Source: an uncultured Clostridia bacterium
GTDB taxonomy: Bacteria; Bacillota; Clostridia; Oscillospirales; Acutalibacteraceae
Length of the DNA: 12,493 bases
Reading direction: 5' to 3'
NCBI GenBank assembly: GCA_937919155.1
Contig: CALFPM010000013.1
Coordinates: 1 to 12,493 of the forward strand
The notes below the pieces were generated by a model. That model saw nothing but the letters and a program-made list of their open reading frames with translations, ran no database searches and was not told the DNA's origin. The position numbers and the translations under genes were made by a program. This document shows positions 1-6,664 of this stretch, piece after piece. Position 1 is the first letter of the stretch, and every line of letters starts with the position of its first letter.

Positions 1-637
1 GTGTTCCGACGGGCCATGTGTTAACCTGCCAACCGAGAACTTCCTGAACGCCTACTTTGTCGCCTTCGGTAACTGCAACATTTCTCATGTTATCGCCGAA
101 ACGCATAACCTTGAGCTGCTTTGAGAAAGCGGCGCCGACTGCGGAACGCATCCACTTGCCAAGCTCTGCCAGAACTTTTTCGTCCTGCCAGTAACCCATA
201 ATAACCTTTCGGGGTGCACGGAGTCTTGCGGCAATGAAGCCGTGCTCTCTGTCACCGTGAGCAGCCTGATTGAGGTTCATGAAATCCATGTCGATTTCTT
301 CGTTGGGGATGTCTCTGTTATACTGAGTGGCAAAGTGGCAATAGGGCTTCTGCAGGTTTTTGAGTCCGTTGAGCCACATCTTTGAGGGCGAGAAAGTGTG
401 CATCCAGGTGATGATACCTGCACATTTATCGTCAAAGTTTGCCTCTTTTATCACTTCGTTGATTTCTTCCGATGTTTTTGCGGTTACTTTATAAACCACT
501 TTGCAGGGGAGAAGACCGCTCCGGTTCATTTTTTCTGCCATTTCAGACGCTCTTTCGGCAACAGTGTCAAGCACCTCAGGGCCGTAAAGGAACTGGCTGC
601 CTACAACGAACCAGAATTCGTATTTTTCCATATACAT
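1..637 (-). CDS. araA: L-arabinose isomerase, N-terminal part (cut by window edge)
   Basis: AraA interconverts L-arabinose and L-ribulose in the cytoplasm, the first step of arabinose catabolism. The 212 visible residues show family blocks that match my memory of E. coli AraA: W9-F-V-V-G-S-Q-F-L-Y-G-P-E21, H80-T-F-S-P-S-K-M-W88, the DMDFMNLNQ block with AHG at about 116-128, and R179-F-G-D-N-M-R185 followed by AVTEGDK. The frame is open to base 1, and the family is about 500 residues long, so more than half is missing, including the catalytic Glu and His residues of the C-terminal half. I chose the ATG at 637-635, which has GGTGA at 647-643 five bases upstream; a second in-frame ATG at 631-629 would remove only two residues. 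The gene has its own strong promoter and is divergent from a phosphodiesterase gene. Whether araB or araD follow cannot be seen. Confidence 0.96.
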   Translation of the reverse strand, partial: MYMEKYEFWFVVGSQFLYGPEVLDTVAERASEMAEKMNRSGLLPCKVVYKVTAKTSEEINEVIKEANFDDKCAGIITWMHTFSPSKMWLNGLKNLQKPYCHFATQYNRDIPNEEIDMDFMNLNQAAHGDREHGFIAARLRAPRKVIMGYWQDEKVLAELGKWMRSAVGAAFSKQLKVMRFGDNMRNVAVTEGDKVGVQEVLGWQVNTWPVGT

Positions 638-665
638 AAATATCACCTTTTCTGAAAAGTTTATG

Positions 666-678
666 GTTAAATATTAAC
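666..678. promoter_or_regulatory. Inverted repeat over the araA -10 box
   Basis: GTTAA-ATA-TTAAC is a perfect 5-3-5 inverted repeat that contains the araA -10 hexamer. A repressor bound here would block araA. It is short and AT-rich, so it may be chance; it does not look like the AraR operators I know. Confidence 0.3.
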
Positions 679-699
679 ATCATAACCTGTCATTGTCAA
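671..699 (-). promoter_or_regulatory. Sigma-70-type promoter of araA
   Basis: On the minus strand a perfect -35 TTGACA (699-694) and a -10 TAATAT (676-671) are separated by exactly 17 bases. The predicted start near 664 gives a leader of about 27 bases to the araA ATG, with the ribosome binding site in between. Confidence 0.8.
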
Positions 700-717
700 G
701 AAACTTCGGTGTGACAA

Positions 718-732
718 ATTGCATCTTGCAAT
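718..732. promoter_or_regulatory. Inverted repeat between the araA and phosphodiesterase promoters
   Basis: ATTGCA-TCT-TGCAAT is a perfect 6-3-6 inverted repeat. Its right arm covers the -35 hexamer (TTGCAA, 726-731) of the plus-strand promoter, and it lies about 20 bases upstream of the araA -35. The position suits an operator able to affect both genes. No regulator gene is visible. Confidence 0.4.
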
Positions 733-754
733 GAACGGAGTATTCTGTTAAAAT
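726..754 (+). promoter_or_regulatory. Sigma-70-type promoter of the phosphodiesterase gene
   Basis: TTGCAA (726-731), a 17-base spacer, then TAAAAT (749-754). The predicted transcription start near 761 lies downstream of the TTG codon at 759, which argues against translation beginning there and for the ATG at 789. Confidence 0.65.
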
Positions 755-788
755 ATGTTTGGTAAAATATGCTTTAAGGATGATGAAA

Positions 789-1547
789 ATGTCAAATTGC
801 AAAGTAATTTCACACAGAGGTGCAAACAGAGAAGCGCCTCAGAATACACTTCCCGCCTTCAGAAAATCAATTGAAATCGGTGTTGACGGTTTCGAGACGG
901 ACATTCATCTCACAAAAGACGGCATACCCGTTGTTTGCCATAACTATACAATTGATGAAACCTCAAACGGCAAGGGTGACATCAATGAAATGACCCTCGA
1001 AGAACTTTCGACTTATGATTTCGGAGCTTATTTCCACGAGAAATTCAACGGCACAAAAATTCCCACACTTGAAGAATTTCTTGCTCTTTGTGAGAGTGCG
1101 GATATTGAAATTATGAATATCGAAATCAAACCTCCCCGTGACGGAAATATGGAGATTGTTGCCAAAACAATTGATGCCGTCAAGGCTCACGGTCTGTTCG
1201 GAAAGCTTCTTATTTCAAGCTTTGACCCCAATGTTCTTATCGAGTGCAAGAAAGTTGACCCTCAGTGCAAAACGGGCTTCCTTTATGCTCCGAACAAAAC
1301 CTTTTTCTATAAGCAGATGTTGTTCGGTTATGTTGAATTTGCAAAGAAAATCAAAGCGGATTATCTCCATCCTCACTTCTTTTCCGTTACAAAAACTTAT
1401 GTGAAAAGACTTCATAAGCACGGCATAAAGGTCAATGTCTGGACAGTCAACAAGCCTGAAACCGCAACAAAACTCATCAAAATGGGTGTTGACGGTCTTA
1501 TCACAGACGTTCCTCAGATGGTCAATGCGCTGGTTGAGCGTTTTTGA
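789..1547 (+). CDS. Glycerophosphodiester phosphodiesterase (GDPD/GlpQ family)
   Basis: The family hydrolyses glycerophosphodiesters, the head groups left by phospholipid deacylation, to sn-glycerol 3-phosphate and an alcohol. The 252-residue product is a single TIM-barrel GDPD domain of usual short-type length. Expected active-site residues are visible: H9-R10-G11 with the catalytic His, E36 and D38 (F-E-T-D) as metal ligands, H51 in VVCHN as the second catalytic His, and E112 in IEIK as the third ligand. The C-terminal block VNVWTVN and GVDGLITDVP is classic for the family. No signal peptide is seen, so it should be cytoplasmic. The frame is open back to a TTG at 759, but the ATG at 789 has AAGGA (776-780) eight bases upstream. 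The usual E of the (P)ENT motif is Q18 here. The gene is monocistronic, with its own promoter and terminator. Family is certain; the exact substrate is not. Confidence 0.93.
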   Translation: MSNCKVISHRGANREAPQNTLPAFRKSIEIGVDGFETDIHLTKDGIPVVCHNYTIDETSNGKGDINEMTLEELSTYDFGAYFHEKFNGTKIPTLEEFLALCESADIEIMNIEIKPPRDGNMEIVAKTIDAVKAHGLFGKLLISSFDPNVLIECKKVDPQCKTGFLYAPNKTFFYKQMLFGYVEFAKKIKADYLHPHFFSVTKTYVKRLHKHGIKVNVWTVNKPETATKLIKMGVDGLITDVPQMVNALVERF

Positions 1548-1562
1548 CGGATAAATCAACTG

Positions 1563-1595
1563 AATTCCCGACTTTTCAAGGTCGGGAATTTTTTG
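1563..1595 (+). terminator. Rho-independent terminator after the phosphodiesterase gene
   Basis: A perfect 10-bp stem, AATTCCCGAC (1563-1572) with GTCGGGAATT (1581-1590), and an 8-base loop are followed at once by a T-rich tract. It lies 15 bases after the stop codon and separates this gene from the tsaE operon. Confidence 0.88.
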
Positions 1596-1605
1596 TTTAT
1601 TATTG

Positions 1606-1634
1606 TTGAAATAAAAAAATAATTGTGTTATACT
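1606..1634 (+). promoter_or_regulatory. Sigma-70-type promoter of the tsaE-tsaB-rpiB-upp operon
   Basis: TTGAAA (1606-1611), a 17-base spacer, then TATACT (1629-1634). The predicted start near 1641 leaves only about 11 bases before the tsaE ATG at 1652, just enough for the GGTGG at 1642-1646. Confidence 0.7.
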
Positions 1635-1651
1635 CATCTTTGGTGGTAATT

Positions 1652-2095
1652 ATGGCTTTTTTCAGAACACAAAGCTCTGCTGAAACCGAAAAAATCGGTG
1701 AAATGCTGGGCAAAAATATTAAGGACGGCATGGTTGTTGCCATGTTTGGCGACCTTGGTGCGGGAAAAACCGCTTTCACAAGAGGATTCACAAGGGGAAT
1801 GGGTATTTCCTGCGATGTCAGCAGTCCCACTTTTGCGCTTGTCAATGAATACAGAGGCTCAAGAACCCTTTATCATTTTGATATGTACCGTATTTCGGGA
1901 TGGGATGACCTTTATTCAACGGGATATTTTGATTATCTTGATGCAGGTAATTGCCTGATTATTGAGTGGAGCGAAAACATTGAAGCAATTCTTCCTGAGG
2001 ATTGCGTCAGAGTTACCATCACAAAAACGGAGAATCCGGACGAAAGAAATATTGAAATAACGGGAGCTGAATTCCTTGAAAATACTTGCAGTTGA
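1652..2095 (+). CDS. tsaE: tRNA t6A biosynthesis ATPase TsaE
   Basis: TsaE is the small ATPase that works with TsaB and TsaD to make threonylcarbamoyladenosine (t6A) at position 37 of tRNAs reading ANN codons. The 147-residue product has the full family signature: Walker A G33-D-L-G-A-G-K-T40, the switch-like S58-P-T-F61, H75-F-D-M-Y-R80, and the Walker-B-like IIEWSE ending at E108. Length is normal. The frame also opens at a GTG at 1625, but that codon lies inside the promoter, so the ATG at 1652 is the real start; its ribosome binding site (GGTGG) is modest. It is the first gene of a four-gene operon and its last 20 bases overlap tsaB, suggesting coupled translation. Confidence 0.95.
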   Translation: MAFFRTQSSAETEKIGEMLGKNIKDGMVVAMFGDLGAGKTAFTRGFTRGMGISCDVSSPTFALVNEYRGSRTLYHFDMYRISGWDDLYSTGYFDYLDAGNCLIIEWSENIEAILPEDCVRVTITKTENPDERNIEITGAEFLENTCS

Positions 2096-2774
2096 TTCCT
2101 CGGCAAAGTCCGCCAGCGTTGCCGTTTCCGAAAACGGCAGGCTCATCAGTGAGTGCTTTGTCAATAATGCTCTTACCCACAGCAGAACGCTGATGCCTAT
2201 GGTGGAAAACGCTCTTTCGCAGGCGGATATGTCACTTAAGGATATCAATGCTCTTTGTGTCAATGTGGGTCCCGGTTCATTTACGGGTATCCGAATCGGT
2301 GTTGCGGCGGTCAAAGGTCTTGCCGCTTGCGATGAAATTCCCTGTGCGGGAGTTTCCACACTTGAGAGCATAGCTTATAATTTTGCGGATGAAGAATGCA
2401 TAGTCTGTGCGGCAATGGATGCAAGATGCAACCAGGTTTACACCGCAATCTTCCGTTGTGAGGGCGGCAAGGTAATCCGCATATGCGATGACAAAGCGAT
2501 TACGATTGACGAACTCGGCAACGAACTTTCCGGATATAACGAAAGAATTTATCTTGCAGGTGACGGTGCGGAACTTTGCTTCAGGGCTTTCGGAGAAAAG
2601 TTGTCCAATGCACGCCTTGCAGGTGAAAACCGCCGCTATCAGCGCGCTTTCGGTGCGGCTCTTGCGGCAGAAAATAAAAACGAATTTATTGATTCCGCTT
2701 TGCTGGCGCCTGTTTATCTGAGATTGCCTCAGGCAGAGCGTGAACTCAAATTAAAAAAAGGAGAATCGGTATGA
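2076..2774 (+). CDS. tsaB: tRNA t6A biosynthesis protein TsaB
   Basis: TsaB is the scaffold partner of TsaD in the t6A-synthesising complex, an ASKHA-fold protein that is itself not the catalytic subunit. The 232 residues begin MKILAVDSS and carry the diagnostic NVGPGSFTGIRIG block at about 63-75, and the C-terminal LAPVYLR motif followed by AE. Length is typical. The start is a TTG at 2076 inside the end of tsaE, with GGGAG (2062-2066) nine bases upstream; the residues right after it match the family N-terminus, so the rare start is well supported. Its stop overlaps the rpiB start in an ATGA. In many bacteria rimI follows tsaB; here it is absent and rpiB follows. TsaC and TsaD must be encoded elsewhere. 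Confidence 0.95.
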   Translation: MKILAVDSSAKSASVAVSENGRLISECFVNNALTHSRTLMPMVENALSQADMSLKDINALCVNVGPGSFTGIRIGVAAVKGLAACDEIPCAGVSTLESIAYNFADEECIVCAAMDARCNQVYTAIFRCEGGKVIRICDDKAITIDELGNELSGYNERIYLAGDGAELCFRAFGEKLSNARLAGENRRYQRAFGAALAAENKNEFIDSALLAPVYLRLPQAERELKLKKGESV

Positions 2775-3214
2775 TTGCACTCGGAAGCGACCACGCAGGT
2801 TTTGAACTCAAGCAGGTCATTATCAAACATCTTGAAGAAAGAAAAATCGAATATAAGGACTACGGCACATATTCAACAGATTCCTGTGACTACGCCGTTT
2901 TTGCAGAGAAAACAGCAAAGGCTGTTGCAGGCGGCGAATGTGAACTTGGTCTGCTTTTCTGCGGCACAGGTGTTGGAATCTCAATGGCGGCAAACAAAGT
3001 GAGAGGCATCCGCGCATGCTGCTGTTCGGATTTGTTCTCAGCAGAAATGACAAGACTTCACAACAATGCCAACATTCTTTGTCTCGGCGGCAGAGTTGTT
3101 ACTCCCGAAAAGGCAAAGGAGCTTGTTGACATTTTCCTTGATACTCCTTTCAGCGGTGAGGAACGCCATCAGAGAAGAATTGACCAGATAACGGACCTTG
3201 AAAACAGATTTTAA
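2771..3214 (+). CDS. rpiB: Ribose-5-phosphate isomerase B
   Basis: The enzyme interconverts ribose 5-phosphate and ribulose 5-phosphate in the non-oxidative pentose phosphate pathway; relatives also act on allose 6-phosphate or galactose 6-phosphate (LacAB). The 147-residue product starts M-I-A-L-G-S-D-H-A-G, has the catalytic Cys at C64 in FCGTGVG and the conserved His at H97 in the LHNNAN block. The C-terminus with RHQRRI is also typical. Length matches the family. The ATG overlaps the tsaB stop (ATGA), with AAGGAG at 2758-2763. Linkage to upp is common in Firmicutes and supports RpiB rather than a LacA/LacB sugar-specific form. It would receive carbon from arabinose after isomerisation by AraA. 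Confidence 0.94.
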   Translation: MIALGSDHAGFELKQVIIKHLEERKIEYKDYGTYSTDSCDYAVFAEKTAKAVAGGECELGLLFCGTGVGISMAANKVRGIRACCCSDLFSAEMTRLHNNANILCLGGRVVTPEKAKELVDIFLDTPFSGEERHQRRIDQITDLENRF

Positions 3215-3233
3215 TCATCGGAGGTTAAAAGAT

Positions 3234-3863
3234 ATGTCAAAAGTTATGGTAATGGAGCATCCCCTCATTCAGCATAAGCTCACTTATCTCAGGAATGAAA
3301 AAACAACTTCAATGGAATTCCGCAATCTTGTGAGCGAAATTGCAATGCTTATGTGCTATGAAGCAACAAGAGATCTTCCTCTCAAGGAAGTTGACACAAA
3401 AACTCCCGTTGCAATTGCAAAAACAAAGGTTATCGCAGGCAAAAAGCTTGCTTTTGTGCCTATTCTCAGAGCAGGTCTCGGCATGGTTGACGGCGTGCTT
3501 GCACTCGTTCCGTCAGCAAGAGTGGGTCATATCGGTCTTTACAGAGACCCCGAAACTCTTAAGCCCGTTGAGTATTACTGCAAGCTCCCTGCCGATATTG
3601 AAGAGCGTGAGGTAATTGTTCTTGACCCCATGCTTGCAACAGGCGGTTCGGCGATAGATGCCATTGCGCAAATCAAGAAGCGCAATCCCAAGGATATAAA
3701 ATTCATGTGCATTATTGCTGCTCCCGAGGGTCTTGAAGCATTGCAGAATGCCCATCCCGATGTTGAAATTTATGTGGGTGCCCTCGATGATCACCTCAAT
3801 GACCACGGCTACATTGTGCCAGGTCTCGGTGATGCAGGCGACAGAATTTTCGGCACCAAATAA
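3234..3863 (+). CDS. upp: Uracil phosphoribosyltransferase
   Basis: Upp makes UMP from uracil and PRPP, the main uracil-salvage step. The 209 residues have family-standard length. Visible motifs are H9-P-L-I-Q-H-K-L, the P76-I-L-R-A-G-L-G-M84 block, the PRPP-binding loop L130-D-P-M-L-A-T-G-G-S139, and the uracil-binding C-terminus GLGDAGDRIFGTK. The frame stays open back to 3198, inside rpiB, but the ATG at 3234 has GGAGG (3220-3224) nine bases upstream and gives the canonical N-terminus, so I use it. It is the last gene of the tsaE operon, 19 bases after rpiB, and is followed by a strong hairpin. Confidence 0.96.
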   Translation: MSKVMVMEHPLIQHKLTYLRNEKTTSMEFRNLVSEIAMLMCYEATRDLPLKEVDTKTPVAIAKTKVIAGKKLAFVPILRAGLGMVDGVLALVPSARVGHIGLYRDPETLKPVEYYCKLPADIEEREVIVLDPMLATGGSAIDAIAQIKKRNPKDIKFMCIIAAPEGLEALQNAHPDVEIYVGALDDHLNDHGYIVPGLGDAGDRIFGTK

Positions 3864-3883
3864 TCTGCATATTAATTCAGAAG

Positions 3884-3937
3884 AAAGCCGCCTCGTACGG
3901 TGCCGTCACAGGCGATGAGGCGGCTTTGATATTTTTC
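3884..3937 (+). terminator. Rho-independent terminator after upp
   Basis: AAAGCCGCCTC (3884-3894) pairs perfectly with GAGGCGGCTTT (3917-3927), an 11-bp GC-rich stem with a 22-base loop, followed by GATATTTTTC. It lies only about 25 bases before the GH95 start codon, so it may also act as a leader element or partial terminator for that gene. Confidence 0.82.
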
Positions 3938-3952
3938 AAGGAGTGATTTGGT

Positions 3953-6616
3953 ATGGGAACCGTTATGCGTATTATCAGCACCATCCTGACGGTGTTTTCG
4001 CTTATCGGCTCGGTTTTTAATCCGATAAATGTTTATAATGAAATTGAATCAGAGTTTTCGGACAGTTCAAAGGCGGCTTATTCGGAGCTTTTTTACGAAG
4101 TGAGCGAAAAATCAAATAATACGGACACCTGGAGACAGGGCATGGTTTCGGGTAACGGACTGCAGGGTGTTATAACAAGCGGTTCGCCTTACAGCGACAC
4201 ATTGATTTATCAGTATATGCACTTCATAATGCCAAACAAAAATGTCCGTTATTGTCCCGACACATCCGATGAGCTTGAGCAGGTCAAGCAAAACATCACT
4301 TCGGGCAAGGATATTGTTGACAATGCGAGTTATGACGATGTTTATGCCTATCATCCGGGCGCAGCCCTGAGAATAAAGCAGAGCAAACATCTGAAAGTTG
4401 GCTACGCAAGATACACGGATTATGAAACTGCGCAGGTGGGCGTGAAATATACGGATATCCGCGGCACATGGAAAAGAACCACTTTCACCTCGCAGGCAGA
4501 CGGAGTAACAATCACAAAAATCGGTTCATCGTCAACGGGAAGCAAGGTTGATTTAACTCTTTCTATAGATAATATTTCTGCTTTTGCAAATTACGGCAAC
4601 GGCAGCGAAGTTGATTTAAAATACAAAAAAATTGCGGATGAAAACGGCGATTATCTTGCGCTTGTTGCACACTATCCGAACTACGAAAACAGCGAGCTTA
4701 AAGACGGTGGTTATGCAACCTTTATTTATGTTGTTGCGGAAGGCGGAAGCAAAAGCCTGACCGATGGCAAAAAGATTAAAGATGCGCAGTATTGCGGTGA
4801 CGGCAATCCTCAGATTGAAATCAGAAATGCGGATAATGTTTATCTTATTGCCGTTTCAGACCGAACATACAGTATGGGTGCTTATGATGATTTTGAAAGC
4901 ACAGGGGAATATGAAATAGTCGGTAATCTTGCAGAGCGCGCTGAAGCCGTTGTGCAGAAATATAACGAAGAAGGCAGATTTGATTATGATGCGGCACTTG
5001 CTGCTCATACGGAAATCTTCACTCCTCAGTATAACGCAGTTACCTTTGAACTCGGTGATGAAGACAGCACAAAAGCAAACGAACAACTTGTGCTGGACCA
5101 GTATTTGAATAAAGAAGTAAATTCCGATCTTGCAGAGAGAGTTTATTATTCGGGCAGATATGCATATCTTTGCTGTGCAGGTTATTCAACACCGCGTCTT
5201 TACGGCATGTGGACAGGTGAGTGGGCACCCGGATGGGGAAGCAAATACACAATGGATGCCAATGTTAACCTGCAGACTTCTTCAATGAACACGGGAAATA
5301 TGGAAAGTGCATATATCGGATATGCAGGCTTCATTCTCCGTCAGGCTCCCGACTGGGAAGAAAATGCGCGGGCAACCCACGGATTCACGGATGCGCTTCA
5401 GGCTCCCGTAAACACAGACGGCGACAAAGCTGTCATAACAGAAACTTGCTATCCTTATCCTTTCCGCTACTGGAATGCAGGCACAAGCTGGATGCTTCAG
5501 CCTCTTTATGAAACTCTTATGTGTTACGGCGATGTGCGTATCCCTCTTAACGGTGAATTTGACCTGAATAATCTGAAATCCGTCCTTTCCGTAACGGAAA
5601 ACGACCTTACCGATGAAGAGGTTGCGGCTCTGCAGAGCAAGGGCTATCTTGACCTGAGAGAGGAAATTCTGTTGCCTATGCTCACAAAAGCGGCAAATTA
5701 CTGGGCGCAGATGATGACGCCCGAATATTACACCGATAAAGACGGCAAGCTGCATTATGAAAAAGGAAAAACCGAACTTGGCGAAGGCGAAACTTACACA
5801 ATTCTTCCCAGTTATTCTCCTGAAAATAATCCTTCAAATTATCCCAGTCCCTCTGCAGCAAACACCGCAATAGATATTTCAGCTTGCAGAAATAATCTTG
5901 AAATGCTTGTCAATGTTATGAAAAGCATTGATCCCGATGCAGATACCGCAAAATGGGAATATCTTATGAGCAAACTGCCCGTGTATATGTATGATGAAAC
6001 AGGTGCACTCAAGGAGTGGGCAACATCTGATTTTGAAGAAAACAATCTCCACCGTCATCTGAGCCATCTTTACTGTGTGTGGCCTTTGTTTGAAACTCAG
6101 GATGACCCTGAACTGGCGAAGGCATGCATTCAGGCAATTGAAAACAGGGCAAGTGAAAACGAGGCAAGTCACGCCCTTGTTCACAGGGCGCTCATCGCCG
6201 CAAGGCTTAAGGATTCCTCAAGCGTTACCGATGCACTTGTTAACCTTATGAATCATTGGATTTATTACGATTCGCTTATGACAAATCACGACTATGACCG
6301 CAACAGTTGTTATTGCACCGATTTTGCCATAGGTTATCTTGGAATAATCAACGAAAGTCTGCTTTATTCAAACAGTGGTGAGATTGAAATTCTTCCTGCT
6401 TTGCCCGAGTCAGGCTTTGAAAGCGGCAGAATCACAGGTCTTAAAGCGAGGACAAGAGCAACGGTTGATGAAATCAGCTGGAATGTTGCCGATGGCACCG
6501 CAAGAATAACCGTAACATCCGATATCGCTCAGACAATAACCGTCTCCTGCGGTATCAATGATAAAACGGAAACGGTAACTCTCAGTGCAGGCGAAACCGT
6601 GACAATTCAATTCTGA
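3953..6616 (+). CDS. GH95-type glycoside hydrolase (alpha-L-fucosidase/alpha-L-galactosidase class), divergent
   Basis: GH95 enzymes are inverting alpha-L-fucosidases, often for alpha-1,2 links, or alpha-L-galactosidases. This 887-residue protein has the three-part family layout: an N-terminal beta domain starting near W60-RQGMVSGNG, an (alpha/alpha)6 barrel, and a C-terminal beta domain with the EIEILPALP block. By motif matching to Bifidobacterium AfcA the catalytic set appears kept: N437 and N439 in DANVNLQ, E624 in SPEN, and D790 in CTDF; H700-R-H-L-S-H-L-Y is the family HRHxSHLY motif. The surroundings are divergent, for example GMWTGEW in place of the usual LQGIWN. Residues 7-22 form a hydrophobic stretch after R6, possibly a signal peptide; no lipobox or wall anchor is seen. 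The start ATG has AAGGAG (3938-3943) nine bases upstream. No clear promoter lies between the upp terminator and this gene. Confidence 0.82.
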   Translation: MGTVMRIISTILTVFSLIGSVFNPINVYNEIESEFSDSSKAAYSELFYEVSEKSNNTDTWRQGMVSGNGLQGVITSGSPYSDTLIYQYMHFIMPNKNVRYCPDTSDELEQVKQNITSGKDIVDNASYDDVYAYHPGAALRIKQSKHLKVGYARYTDYETAQVGVKYTDIRGTWKRTTFTSQADGVTITKIGSSSTGSKVDLTLSIDNISAFANYGNGSEVDLKYKKIADENGDYLALVAHYPNYENSELKDGGYATFIYVVAEGGSKSLTDGKKIKDAQYCGDGNPQIEIRNADNVYLIAVSDRTYSMGAYDDFESTGEYEIVGNLAERAEAVVQKYNEEGRFDYDAALAAHTEIFTPQYNAVTFELGDEDSTKANEQLVLDQYLNKEVNSDLAERVYYSGRYAYLCCAGYSTPRLYGMWTGEWAPGWGSKYTMDANVNLQTSSMNTGNMESAYIGYAGFILRQAPDWEENARATHGFTDALQAPVNTDGDKAVITETCYPYPFRYWNAGTSWMLQPLYETLMCYGDVRIPLNGEFDLNNLKSVLSVTENDLTDEEVAALQSKGYLDLREEILLPMLTKAANYWAQMMTPEYYTDKDGKLHYEKGKTELGEGETYTILPSYSPENNPSNYPSPSAANTAIDISACRNNLEMLVNVMKSIDPDADTAKWEYLMSKLPVYMYDETGALKEWATSDFEENNLHRHLSHLYCVWPLFETQDDPELAKACIQAIENRASENEASHALVHRALIAARLKDSSSVTDALVNLMNHWIYYDSLMTNHDYDRNSCYCTDFAIGYLGIINESLLYSNSGEIEILPALPESGFESGRITGLKARTRATVDEISWNVADGTARITVTSDIAQTITVSCGINDKTETVTLSAGETVTIQF

Positions 6617-6622
6617 TAAAAC

Positions 6623-6660
6623 AAAACCCGAAAACAGCCATAAACTGCTTTCGGGTTTTT
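6623..6660. terminator. Bidirectional terminator between the two convergent glycosidase genes
   Basis: AAAACCCGAAA (6623-6633) pairs with TTTCGGGTTTT (6649-6659), extended inside by CAG/CTG. The arms end in A and T runs, so both strands give a hairpin followed by a U-tract. It serves the GH95 gene (stop 6616) and the minus-strand gene (stop 6665). Confidence 0.85.
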
Positions 6661-6664
6661 CATT

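Noticed and set aside
398..655. An 85-residue plus-strand ORF near the left edge
   Set aside because: It lies opposite araA, which is clearly coding; the ORF has Cys/Phe/His-rich composition typical of an antisense frame.
749..771. Direct repeat TAAAATATG at 749-757 and 763-771
   Set aside because: Nine AT-rich bases around a -10 box are likely chance or a duplicate -10; no further copies are seen.
759..788. TTG at 759 as the phosphodiesterase start
   Set aside because: It precedes the predicted transcription start (about 761) and has no ribosome binding site; the ATG at 789 has AAGGA at good spacing and gives the expected N-terminus.
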